Of a DNA stretch of 64,000 bases, positions 27,710 through 35,070 are shown piece after piece. Within the stretch, counting starts at the first letter, position 1. Each line of letters opens with the position of its first letter. The DNA lies in assembly GCF_037138995.1 (NCBI RefSeq), contig NZ_JBAXHI010000006.1, positions 100,765 through 164,764 on the forward strand. The letters run 5' to 3'. This stretch comes from Chlorohelix sp037138995. GTDB taxonomy: Bacteria; Chloroflexota; Chloroflexia; Chloroheliales; Chloroheliaceae. Position numbers and translations under genes: made by a program. The notes beneath the pieces were generated by a model. That model ran no database searches. It had not been told where the DNA came from and worked only from the letters and a program-made list of their open reading frames with translations.

Positions 27710-27738
27710 TTGCAATTTAGGAGTCTATAGGGTAAACT
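27710..27738 (+). promoter_or_regulatory. Putative promoter of the helical anchored protein
   Basis: TTGCAA (27710-27715), 17-base spacer, TAAACT (27733-27738). About 120 bases upstream of the ATG at 27867. Confidence 0.5.
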
Positions 27739-27866
27739 TATTATGTATAAGGTTAAGAGTTGGATTTGCTGTTGACCTTGAAACTATATGATGGTAACGC
27801 CGGGAAGCTATAAATACTTGGCTGTGCGGTTTTATGTGGCATACAGTCGAAGGGAGAAATAGAAAA

Positions 27867-28466
27867 ATGGCTAACGGAAATCTTAAGAAAACCTTGCGTA
27901 AAGTGGTAGAGGGCGAGCATTTAGCAGCTAACGCTCTGGCAGTAGCTGCCAGCAAAGCAAAAGAACTGGATTTACAGCAACTCTTTACCGAACTCAGTTC
28001 TAAACATGAAACGAATGCAGTCAGCGCCGGAACAAAGTTAAAAGAGTTGGGCGGAAAATATCCCACTCCCGGTTTGCGTGATACTCTTAAAAAAGGATGG
28101 GAATCTGTAGCTACATCTCGGACAGCCCTAGATGCAATTAAATTGCTCCAGAAAAAAGAGCGCGAAGCCCTTGGTGATTATAAGGGAATCCTTAAAAATA
28201 CTAAAGATGAGGGATTGGTGAACATGCTGGCTCGCCATCTCGCCGATACCGTGGATAATGTGACCAAATTGGATCAAAAAGTTACCGAATTACAGAAGAA
28301 GAAAAAAGGCGGTAAGTTTTTAGGTTTGCCGCGTTTGGTGTGGCTGGCAGCCCTTGGGGCAGGTGCAGCAGTTTTCGTAATTCGGCGTCGCTCCGCTGAC
28401 CCTGAAAATTCCAGTGCTTCCACTAATTCGTCCGGTACGCCCGCCGGCGATAGCAATAAATCATAA
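27867..28466 (+). CDS. Helical protein with C-terminal membrane anchor, ferritin-like look
   Basis: A 199-residue protein. Residues 1-140 are almost entirely amphipathic helices with spaced Glu and His (EGEHLAANA, ELSSKHETNA, KEREALGDY, MLARHLADT), reminiscent of ferritin-like four-helix bundles such as the PA2169/DUF2383 group; no metal-site pattern is certain. A Lys-rich stretch precedes one membrane helix (LPRLVWLAALGAGAAVFVI) and a Ser/Gly-rich tail. AGGGAG lies upstream of ATG at 27867, and the earlier in-frame start has no ribosome site. Function unknown, possibly a stress protein tethered to the membrane. Confidence 0.7.
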   Translation: MANGNLKKTLRKVVEGEHLAANALAVAASKAKELDLQQLFTELSSKHETNAVSAGTKLKELGGKYPTPGLRDTLKKGWESVATSRTALDAIKLLQKKEREALGDYKGILKNTKDEGLVNMLARHLADTVDNVTKLDQKVTELQKKKKGGKFLGLPRLVWLAALGAGAAVFVIRRRSADPENSSASTNSSGTPAGDSNKS

Positions 28467-28549
28467 GTGGAGTTTAAAGGCATGCTGCTTTACACCTGTT
28501 TTGGCGTAAATGAGGTGCCGGAATAGTTTTATATAGGGCGAGCGACTCA

Positions 28550-28933
28550 TTGTGCGTTCGTCCTTTTCGTTACCAAGGAGTAGATACTATCGAATCGAAT
28601 GAATTGGCTCGGTTAATTGTTGAATTAGCTGAGGACAAAAAAGCCAGCAATATCATTTTGCTGGACATACGGGATGTTTCAATACTTGCTGATTACTTTG
28701 TAATTTGCAGCGGTAATAGCGAAAGACAAGTTAAGGCAATCGCACGTGATATTGAAGAACGTTTGAAAGAACAAGAAGTTATGGTGTCACACCGGGAAGG
28801 CATGGATCAAGGTCGGTGGGTTTTGCTGGATTATAGCGATGTAATAGTTCACGTATTCACTCCAACCGAGCGAGATTACTACCGATTGGATAAACTCTGG
28901 TCGGGTGCGCAAACTGTGCTTGTGGTACAATAA
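28550..28933 (+). CDS. rsfS: Ribosome silencing factor RsfS
   Basis: RsfS binds ribosomal protein uL14 and blocks joining of the two subunits when nutrients run short. The core matches the family: LARLIVELAEDKKASNIILLDI, ADYFVICSGNSERQVKAIARDIEE, REGMDQGRWVLLDYSDVIVHVFTPTERDYYRLDKLW. The start is unclear. TTG at 28550 gives 127 residues but has only a weak site; a clear AAGGAG at 28576-28581 is followed in frame by ATC rather than a normal start codon, and the next in-frame TTG (28604) would cut into the conserved helix. A small membrane protein gene follows 34 bases later. Confidence 0.9.
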   Translation: MCVRPFRYQGVDTIESNELARLIVELAEDKKASNIILLDIRDVSILADYFVICSGNSERQVKAIARDIEERLKEQEVMVSHREGMDQGRWVLLDYSDVIVHVFTPTERDYYRLDKLWSGAQTVLVVQ

Positions 28934-28967
28934 GCGGGGAATGGGGAATAACGATTTAGGGAGCAAT

Positions 28968-29171
28968 ATGAGTAAAGAAACTAATACCACAAAAATAAGC
29001 AGTCATCCCGAAAACGGTAAGGAACTTCTCACGGGGGTTTTAATAGGTGGCGCATTAGGGGTAGCAGTTGGTGCGCTTGCTGCTGTGTTGGCGCGTTTGT
29101 TTATTAGTCTAATCCGTAAAGTTTTGCACCGTAATGATCAGAAGTTTGACCCTCGCTGGTTATTGCAATAA
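28968..29171 (+). CDS. Small single-helix membrane protein
   Basis: A 67-residue protein: polar N-terminus (MSKETNTTKISSHPENGK), one long Gly/Ala-rich membrane helix (GVLIGGALGVAVGALAAVLARLF) and a basic tail (RKVLHRNDQKF). The helix resembles the glycine-zipper part of YtxH-type proteins. TTAGGGAGC lies five bases before ATG at 28968. It is probably co-transcribed with rsfS. Function unknown. Confidence 0.6.
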   Translation: MSKETNTTKISSHPENGKELLTGVLIGGALGVAVGALAAVLARLFISLIRKVLHRNDQKFDPRWLLQ

Positions 29172-29516
29172 CTCAGAAGGTTTAACTTGCTGTATATGCG
29201 CTTGCAAAGCCGTTTGGGGTGAGTTGTAACTTGTTCGTTGTTCCCTTCCGTAAGAATTGTTACAAACATGCTTAGCTTTTCCTGTATCTTTGTAGCAATA
29301 ATCTCGGTTTTGTGAGCTAGTCTTTGGAAACGGATGCGCTCTTTTTCTAGCTAGATGAGGTACTCTGCGTTTAGTTGCTGGCTATGTGCTGGCTCAGCGT
29401 AGAGTTTTTTTTATCCTTATTTAGAACCGATTACATGATGATTATACAGACTTTGATAAGTATAAAGCTATACTACTGCAAGAGTATCAGGTAAAAGGCG
29501 GGCGGTAATTCGATAA
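29172..29516. other. 345-base gap with terminator, no visible gene
   Basis: Follows the small membrane protein and precedes folP. Apart from the terminator-like hairpin at 29361-29412, the first 190 bases contain several short inverted segments (for example GCTAG near 29317 with CTAGC near 29348) but no open frame with a ribosome site. A small non-coding RNA ending at the terminator is possible but unproven. Confidence 0.45.
29361..29412 (+). terminator. Terminator upstream of folP
   Basis: ACTCTGCG pairs with CGTAGAGT (one G-T pair) around a loop of about 28 bases, which itself can fold, followed by eight T. It lies about 190 bases past the last stop, so either a long 3' end or a separate short transcript stops here. 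Confidence 0.65.
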
Positions 29517-30386
29517 ATGAAACGCAAGTTAACTGTAAAAGGCAAGACTTTTGTCTGGGGCGAACGCGCCTATGTTATGGGTATTCTCAATCTCACTTCC
29601 GATTCTTTTTCCGGCGATGGGTTGGGAGTTGACCTTGAAAAAATTATCAAGCAGGCAAGAACTTTTGCGGAACATGGCGCGGATATACTCGATATTGGGG
29701 GTGAAAGCACCAATCCATACCATTCTAACCCGGTTACGGCAGAAGAAGAATTGAGAAGAGTTATCCCGGCTATTCGCGCTATTGTGGCTGTAACCGATTT
29801 GCCTATTTCAATTGATACTTATAAACCAGAAGTCGCTCGCGCTGCGTTTGAAGCCGGCGCAAATATAATTAATGATATACATGGCTTGGAAGACCCGCAA
29901 ATGCAAGAATTAGCAGCTATAACAGGTGCTCCAGTGATTGCAATGCATATGCGCGGTACGCCTACTACAATGCAGCAAATGACTGATTACAACGGTGATG
30001 TTGTGGGCGCATTGCTTGAATATTTTAAACTAAGGGTTACAGAACTTGAAGTTGCTGGCATAGCTCGCGATAAATTAATAATTGATCCCGGTTTCGGTTT
30101 TGCCAAAACCATAGAGCAAAATTATGAACTGCTGAATAACTTGCGTACTTTCAAGACTCTGGATTTGCCGTTGCTGGTAGGGATTTCGCGTAAAGGATTT
30201 ATAGGACGTGGCATGGTAGAGACGGGACAGGAACCGCCGCCGCCCCACGAGCGGGTTTTAGGAACGGCAGCAGCGGTGGCAATTGCGATTGCAAAAGGCG
30301 CGGATATTGTCAGGGTTCACGATATACCGGAAATAATGGGTGTGGTTCGTCTCGCAAATACTATAACTCGCAGTTACATGCAGTGA
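29517..30386 (+). CDS. folP: Dihydropteroate synthase
   Basis: Joins 4-aminobenzoate to the pterin diphosphate in folate synthesis; target of sulfonamides. The 289-residue TIM barrel shows GILNLTSDSFSGDG (loop 1, close to the NxTPDSFxDGG norm), GADILDIGGESTNP, ISIDTYKPEVARAA, AGANIINDIHG, IDPGFGFAKTIEQNYELL and VGISRKGFIG. The Pro of NVTPDSF is Ser here (LTSDSF), a variation in the loop where sulfonamide resistance changes occur, though no resistance can be inferred. No other folate gene is adjacent. Confidence 0.94.
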   Translation: MKRKLTVKGKTFVWGERAYVMGILNLTSDSFSGDGLGVDLEKIIKQARTFAEHGADILDIGGESTNPYHSNPVTAEEELRRVIPAIRAIVAVTDLPISIDTYKPEVARAAFEAGANIINDIHGLEDPQMQELAAITGAPVIAMHMRGTPTTMQQMTDYNGDVVGALLEYFKLRVTELEVAGIARDKLIIDPGFGFAKTIEQNYELLNNLRTFKTLDLPLLVGISRKGFIGRGMVETGQEPPPPHERVLGTAAAVAIAIAKGADIVRVHDIPEIMGVVRLANTITRSYMQ

Positions 30387-30455
30387 AACAAAACCCCAAA
30401 AGCTTGTGTCTCAATTTTTAGTGATATAAATTTAGATATATTGAGGGGGAAAATC

Positions 30456-30929
30456 ATGAGCGAAGATACTAAAACTGAGGCTTCCGAAGGAAATCAAACT
30501 TGGCCCGAACCGCAACCTAACCCACGTTATACACCACCCGGCGGTTATGTTTCGGCTAACCCCGCCCCTGAATGGAAAAACCCTTCTTTTTATCAGGCTG
30601 ATGGCTATAATTATAATTCCAATCCACTACCAGTTTACCAGAAAGCTCCAGATGACCTATACCAACTTGCTGAGAGAAGAGTCAAGGATAAGCTGCGGTT
30701 TTACAAACATTTGACTAGTTACTTGTCGGTAAACGCTTTATTGTGGGCGATTGCATTTATTGGTTGGATAAGCGGTGGTTCGCACAACCTCTGGACTCTG
30801 ATTTGGCCCATTTGGGTCACTGTTTTTTGGGGAATCGGATTGGTCTCAGACTACATAAAAATATTCGGTTTGGGCGAATCTACCCGACAGCGTATGATTG
30901 ATGAGGAGATACGCCGTTTGAGGCGTTAA
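30456..30929 (+). CDS. 2TM-domain membrane protein
   Basis: A 157-residue protein with a long Pro/Asn/Tyr-rich N-terminus (to about residue 75) and a C-terminal two-helix domain. It matches the 2TM family pattern: ERRVKDKLRFYKHLTSYLSVNALLWAIAF, then LWTLIWPIWVTVFWGIGLVSDYIKIFG and a basic end EEIRRLRR. In other bacteria this domain is found alone or fused to histidine kinases and helix-turn-helix proteins. AGGGGG precedes ATG at 30456. Function unknown. Confidence 0.78.
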   Translation: MSEDTKTEASEGNQTWPEPQPNPRYTPPGGYVSANPAPEWKNPSFYQADGYNYNSNPLPVYQKAPDDLYQLAERRVKDKLRFYKHLTSYLSVNALLWAIAFIGWISGGSHNLWTLIWPIWVTVFWGIGLVSDYIKIFGLGESTRQRMIDEEIRRLRR

Positions 30930-30957
30930 TGCTAGTAAAAAGCTAAATGACAAATCT

Positions 30958-30986
30958 TTGCCAACCTTGAAAAATTATGCTATGCT
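30958..30986 (+). promoter_or_regulatory. Possible promoter of the 31067 gene
   Basis: TTGCCA (30958-30963), 17-base spacer, TATGCT (30981-30986), about 80 bases before ATG at 31067. Confidence 0.4.
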
Positions 30987-31066
30987 TTTATTTATAAAAT
31001 GAGTAGTATAACTTCAAGACTATCAAACTGCTCAATAATTCTAGTCTAAGGGTTTGTCATAATTGG

Positions 31067-31315
31067 ATGGCTGCAAAATATGAATATGGGGTATTAAATT
31101 ATTACCCTACCCCACAAGCTTGGATAATCAATTTCACTGCTACCGACCCGGCGCAAAATATCGAACGAAAAGCTACTTCTAGTGCCGAAGGTATTCGAGT
31201 CGCTGTTTTACAGGTAATAAAAGCGCTTGGCGATGACGGTTGGATTGTGTTCCAAGTGGATGGTTACATAGAGCGTGAGTATCCGGTTTATCATTTGAGG
31301 AGAGTAAGCAATTGA
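31067..31315 (+). CDS. Small soluble protein of unknown function
   Basis: An 82-residue soluble protein with an alternating strand-helix-strand look: EYGVLNYYP, WIINFTATDP, a central helix EGIRVAVLQVIKALGDDGW and a last strand WIVFQVDGYIEREYPVYHLRR. No family recognised. Its stop TGA overlaps the TTG start of the next gene (TTGA), so the two are probably translationally coupled. Ribosome site weak (AAGGG about 15 bases upstream). Confidence 0.6.
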   Translation: MAAKYEYGVLNYYPTPQAWIINFTATDPAQNIERKATSSAEGIRVAVLQVIKALGDDGWIVFQVDGYIEREYPVYHLRRVSN

Positions 31316-32139
31316 AGTTCACTTTGAACCTTAAGAAGTTAGGAGTTGGGTTCAAGTTTGGCAAACAAAAAAACGCCCTTAATTATCTCTATACTCATAA
31401 TTTTCAGGTACAAGACACTCTCCTAGAGAACCCACTATTGCCTACTTCAAACCCGCTCGTTAAGGGTTTAAACGAGAATAAAGCTCCTCAATCTTGGTTG
31501 GAAGAGAAACAATCTAAAGATGTCAAAGCGTTAGTTGCTCCCTTAGAGCAAGCACTTAGTCACTACGATATTATTCTCCAGCGTTATGATTCGCTGGTTG
31601 GAAAGCTTTTGCTGGATATGACCGCGGCGGCGCGGTGGAATCGGCTTATTTCCAAGCCTCGCCTTATTCAGAAGAAAGGCGAGTCTATAAACGGTTGGGG
31701 TTGGGTTATTTATCGGGTACACTCTTCTGGAGAGGCAATTTTGCCTGAGAACCCTGTTCCCCATAACTACACCCTTTTTAACTTCTGGCAGATTACTTTT
31801 GATTGCGCCTTGAAACCAGATTTCTCTAACGATTACAATCTTTGGAACCTGCATGCCCTAGATAGCCTGCCAGATTTTGAACGGCTGATACCAAGTGATA
31901 TAGAAAACTGGCTTAAAGAACAACTTTATCGGATGTATAAAACAGGGTGTTTGTGGGTTGCGCTGCCTGACTTGCTTGACAGCAAAGGACGTAACCGAAA
32001 ACCCAATATTAATGATGCCCTGTACACATATAATATGCTTAGCTTCGGGCGTAACTATGACCCATATCAAACTGAACAACACTTCTACGATCGCCCATCT
32101 TACTCTAATCAATTTATTCCGGGCTACTTTAAACGCTAA
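31312..32139 (+). CDS. Unknown 275-residue protein coupled to the preceding gene
   Basis: A 275-residue soluble protein starting at TTG inside the stop of the 31067 gene. It is rich in Asn, Tyr and Trp, with DIILQRYDSLVGKLLLDMTAAARWNRLI and NGWGWVIYRVHSSGEAILPENPVPHNYTLFNFWQITFDCAL. No signal peptide or membrane helix is seen and no known motif is recognised. Coupling suggests that it works with, or is produced in a fixed ratio to, the 82-residue partner. Base composition is a little richer in A/T than the neighbours. Confidence 0.6.
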   Translation: MKFTLNLKKLGVGFKFGKQKNALNYLYTHNFQVQDTLLENPLLPTSNPLVKGLNENKAPQSWLEEKQSKDVKALVAPLEQALSHYDIILQRYDSLVGKLLLDMTAAARWNRLISKPRLIQKKGESINGWGWVIYRVHSSGEAILPENPVPHNYTLFNFWQITFDCALKPDFSNDYNLWNLHALDSLPDFERLIPSDIENWLKEQLYRMYKTGCLWVALPDLLDSKGRNRKPNINDALYTYNMLSFGRNYDPYQTEQHFYDRPSYSNQFIPGYFKR

Positions 32140-32189
32140 TTATAATTCTTGATTACTACTTGTTAAGAAGAATTATTGCGGTTTAAGTC

Positions 32190-32219
32190 TTGCAAAAGCA
32201 AATATATATATACTATAAT
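32190..32219 (+). promoter_or_regulatory. Putative promoter of the 32320 gene pair
   Basis: TTGCAA (32190-32195), 18-base AT-rich spacer, perfect TATAAT (32214-32219), about 95 bases before ATG at 32320. Confidence 0.55.
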
Positions 32220-32319
32220 GTGAATTAACCAGCATGCCTCACTTCCTACGATACTCCCCTACGAGGCGATTCTGGCATACCACCCACACATGTTCGGATG
32301 TAGTAAATGGAGGAAACAC

Positions 32320-32568
32320 ATGGCAAAAATGCGGATTCTTTCGCACCTCGGCGATACCGTCGTTGTTTATGATGTCGAGAAAGCCACTGAGGGGGATCCT
32401 GATTCGATAAAGGCTGTTAAAGAAGCTGAAAGAATTTTTAAGGAAGCCCGCGCTCGTGGCGCGACTGCCTTCCGAGTTGATGCTCCTGATAAGGCTGCCG
32501 AAAGAATTGATAAATTCGATAAGACTGCCGAGCAAATTATCGTAGTACCGCGAGTCGCCGGGGGCTAA
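32320..32568 (+). CDS. Small acidic/basic helical protein, unknown
   Basis: An 82-residue soluble protein: KMRILSHLGDTVVVYDV strand pair, a charged helix (DSIKAVKEAERIFKEARARGATAF) and FDKTAEQIIVVPRVAGG. The pattern of a small beta hairpin followed by a long charged helix and a final strand suggests a compact domain, but no family is recognised. GGAGG lies six bases upstream of ATG at 32320. The next gene starts two bases after its stop, so they form an operon. Confidence 0.65.
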   Translation: MAKMRILSHLGDTVVVYDVEKATEGDPDSIKAVKEAERIFKEARARGATAFRVDAPDKAAERIDKFDKTAEQIIVVPRVAGG

Positions 32569-32570
32569 TA

Positions 32571-33032
32571 ATGGATTTATTGAGTAGCTTTATTGCGTTT
32601 GGAGTATTTGCGCTACTCGCTATCTCAATATATATGGTCTTTTATGGGCGGCTTGGTCTTCGATACCCGCTTGGAAATCGCCATTCGGCTTTTGCTCGCT
32701 ATTACGTCAACAAACAGGAAGCGGAACAACGCGCAGAGCAACTCTTGAAGACCTTACTCCCTTCCGAGCAATATAATCACCTTGTTCGCAAAGGTTATCT
32801 GGAAGTTCAGAGCGGGATGTATCCCTATCGTACTTATCGTATTCCTCGTCATCGCGGGAGTGTGGAAGTATATGAAATGGGTCGCTTGGTAATGAGCCTT
32901 TGCGTGCAACCCACTGAAGTGATACCCGATGCTGATGTGGTGGTGATGCACAAGCTAATGATTGAAGGGAACGAGCGCGAATATCTACGCCGCGCTAATT
33001 ATTTTGACCGCCAGACTGACCCATTCTGGTAA
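32571..33032 (+). CDS. Membrane-anchored protein of unknown function
   Basis: A 153-residue protein with one N-terminal membrane helix (LLSSFIAFGVFALLAISIYMVFYG) and a soluble domain rich in Arg/Tyr (EQYNHLVRKGYLEVQSGMYPYRTYRIPRHRGSVEVY). The latter looks like a small beta-rich domain. ATG at 32571 follows the stop of the preceding gene by two bases; its ribosome site lies inside that gene's end (GGGGGC). Closed by a strong terminator. Function unknown; probably acts with its 82-residue partner. Confidence 0.65.
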   Translation: MDLLSSFIAFGVFALLAISIYMVFYGRLGLRYPLGNRHSAFARYYVNKQEAEQRAEQLLKTLLPSEQYNHLVRKGYLEVQSGMYPYRTYRIPRHRGSVEVYEMGRLVMSLCVQPTEVIPDADVVVMHKLMIEGNEREYLRRANYFDRQTDPFW

Positions 33033-33049
33033 AAGAAATTTTGCTTGTT

Positions 33050-33084
33050 AGCTCTCGGAATATTTTCCGGGGGCTTTTTTTTTT
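33050..33084 (+). terminator. Strong intrinsic terminator
   Basis: An 11-bp stem AGCTCTCGGAA/TTCCGGGGGCT (with G-T pairs), loop TATT, followed by ten T. Ends the 32320-33032 operon. Confidence 0.9.
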
Positions 33085-33257
33085 ACAAAATATTAATTTC
33101 AGAAACTACTATTTAATAGAGTATTTGAGATATTAATTATAGAACTTGATTAGTATAAATGTTCACAAATACATGACCTCGAATTGCCCTTATCTTAATT
33201 ACAAAACCAATTATTAGGGTATAAAAATCAAATCTTATTAATCATGCAACCGTTCTA

Positions 33258-33286
33258 TTGCATGTACGTTATTTATTACGTATAAT
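33258..33286 (+). promoter_or_regulatory. Strong sigma-70-type promoter
   Basis: TTGCAT (33258-33263), 17-base spacer, perfect TATAAT (33281-33286). Predicted start near 33293, about 85 bases before ATG at 33378. Confidence 0.65.
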
Positions 33287-33297
33287 CAATACACTTC

Positions 33298-33316
33298 GTG
33301 ACAATATTATTGTCAC
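33298..33316. promoter_or_regulatory. Perfect inverted repeat at the transcription start, likely operator
   Basis: GTGACAAT (33298-33305), ATT, ATTGTCAC (33309-33316): two perfect 8-base arms about 5 to 24 bases past the predicted start site. A dimeric repressor bound here would block the promoter at 33258-33286. Confidence 0.6.
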
Positions 33317-33377
33317 ATTTTCGGATAGCGCTATTCGCCAAAATAACCAAATTATGATTGATGAAAGGTGGGCAGTT

Positions 33378-33593
33378 ATGGCACGTGGACGTACCAATAA
33401 CATTAATGATTACATTGATGACTATGAAGCCGCTTCACGGGACTATGCTGAAATGGGTCCTTTATGGGCTGAGATGTATTTCCCGGATGACTTTGAAACT
33501 TTGAAAGTAATTATGGGTGGCAGAGATAATAATGCTGAAACCGCATTTTCTCAATCTCAGAATTCAGGTAAGATAGTTGGCGTTAAAAATTAG
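33378..33593 (+). CDS. Small acidic protein under an operator-like site
   Basis: A 71-residue soluble protein rich in Asp/Glu/Asn/Tyr: MARGRTNNINDYIDDYEAAS, then AEMGPLWAEMYFPDDFETLKVIMGG and a polar tail. ATG at 33378 has AAAGGTGGG upstream. No family recognised. The promoter with a perfect inverted repeat at its start point suggests tight control, and a terminator follows, so it forms a self-contained regulated unit. Confidence 0.65.
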   Translation: MARGRTNNINDYIDDYEAASRDYAEMGPLWAEMYFPDDFETLKVIMGGRDNNAETAFSQSQNSGKIVGVKN

Positions 33594-33626
33594 GGACATT
33601 TAGGGACTGTTATTATATAATGTTTG

Positions 33627-33664
33627 ACCCCTGTTTAGCCATGGCGCGGGGGTTTTACTTTTTT
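33627..33664 (+). terminator. Terminator of the small acidic protein gene
   Basis: ACCCC pairs with GGGGT around a 17-base loop that can itself pair in part, followed by TTTACTTTTTT. It ends at the stop of the convergent MFS gene. Confidence 0.6.
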
Positions 33665-34970
33665 ATAAATATCGGGTTCTAGGTATAAATATGAATACTG
33701 ATAGCGTAATTGCTCCAAACACCAGCACTCCTATGGCGATGGTAAGTGGCGCTCCTATGAATTCGGCAGCCGTACCACCGAGCAAACTTCCGATCGGTAG
33801 CAGTCCCATTGAGGCAAGTTGCCAAACGCTAATTATCCTGCCCCGCATGTTGTCGGGAACGTTGGTTTGAACGATGGTGTTAACTGAAGATTGTACAGTT
33901 ACCATTGCGCCCCCTGCTATTGCCAGAAAAGGAAGTGAGGTTAGTAGAATCGGCATAAATGAAAAAATTACCAGCGAAACTACCATTATAAGCGACCCAA
34001 TCTGAACAAAACGCGCCCGCTTTTCAAGGTCGCTCAGACGGGCGATTATCAAGCCACCGATTACTGCCCCGACTCCTACCGCACCCATCAAGAGACCATA
34101 GGAATCTGCCCCTGATTTGTACACGTCTTTGGCAAAGACCGAAAGTAGGCTTAAATAGGGGAAGACAAAAATTGAGAATGCGGCGGAAGATGCTATTAAG
34201 CCTAGCATGGGACGGTCATTCCATAAGAAAGAAAAAGTCTCTCGAATTTCAGAAGTGAAGGTATGTTTCTGAGTGGTGACGGTAATTGCGGGGATTTGCA
34301 CCATAAACAAGGCGATTAATACCGCTCCAAAACTCAGCGCGTTTAAGAAGAAACAGGTTGCTACCCCAAAGATTACTACTATCACTCCTGCAATTGCAGG
34401 TCCGATAACCCTGCTCAGGTTAAATTGGATTGAGTTCATGGCGATTGCATTCATCAGGTTTTCTTTACCGACCAAATCGAGCATTATAGTCTGGTATGCT
34501 GGCGCATTGAAGGCAGACACCATTCCCACAAAGCTGACAATTATTACTATCAACCAGATATTAATCAGGTTGGTAAAAGTCAAAATTGCCATTACCAGTA
34601 TAGAAATAAGCATAAGACTCTGGGTTACCAACAAAACGTTTCGCCGTGATTTTCGATCCGCGACTACTCCCCCGTAAAGTCCGAACAATAGCATAGGCAA
34701 ATTACCGATAAAGTTGACCAGACCGAGAATGAAAGGGGATTGCGAAAGCGATAACACCAGCCAATTTTGGGCAATGGTTTGCATCCAGTTGCCGATGTTG
34801 CTGACAAATGCGCCATTCCAGAACAACCGGAAATTACGATTTTGCATTGCCACAAACATCTTGCTGGGTTTGCGCTTTTTTGTTGTCGGGATAGTTGGGT
34901 TTGGGTATGTAGATGAAGTAGTTAAAGTTTCCCTCTCGGATTCAAAGTCCGTGTTTGGTTGATCTGACAT
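33663..34970 (-). CDS. MFS transporter, EntS-like (MFS_3)
   Basis: A 435-residue major-facilitator protein with about 12 membrane helices. The N-terminal FRLFWNGAFVSNIGNWMQTIAQNWLVL and the loop GVVADRKSRRNVLL (motif A type) are typical of the group that includes enterobactin exporter EntS and macrolide pumps; FNAPAYQTIMLDLV lies in the next loop. Substrate unknown; export of a small molecule is likely. ATG at 34970 is preferred, with AGGAGG about 13 bases upstream, a somewhat long spacing. Transcribed alone, convergent with the small acidic gene. Confidence 0.88.
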   Translation of the reverse strand: MSDQPNTDFESERETLTTSSTYPNPTIPTTKKRKPSKMFVAMQNRNFRLFWNGAFVSNIGNWMQTIAQNWLVLSLSQSPFILGLVNFIGNLPMLLFGLYGGVVADRKSRRNVLLVTQSLMLISILVMAILTFTNLINIWLIVIIVSFVGMVSAFNAPAYQTIMLDLVGKENLMNAIAMNSIQFNLSRVIGPAIAGVIVVIFGVATCFFLNALSFGAVLIALFMVQIPAITVTTQKHTFTSEIRETFSFLWNDRPMLGLIASSAAFSIFVFPYLSLLSVFAKDVYKSGADSYGLLMGAVGVGAVIGGLIIARLSDLEKRARFVQIGSLIMVVSLVIFSFMPILLTSLPFLAIAGGAMVTVQSSVNTIVQTNVPDNMRGRIISVWQLASMGLLPIGSLLGGTAAEFIGAPLTIAIGVLVFGAITLSVFIFIPRTRYL

Positions 34971-35070
34971 TCGGTAATTGATTCTCCTCCTGTAGATCAA
35001 TTATACATCTGCGTGCAATGAGTGTCACCGGAAAATAAACACCGCGCTTCTGGTCGGGATTCTGATTGCC

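Larger units (their letters stand above)
33033..33377. other. 345-base AT-rich regulatory gap
   Basis: Contains the terminator of the preceding operon, a run of AT-rich sequence without a gene, and then a promoter plus inverted repeat for the gene at 33378. An in-frame TTG at 33258 coincides with the -35 box and is not taken as a start. Confidence 0.65.
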
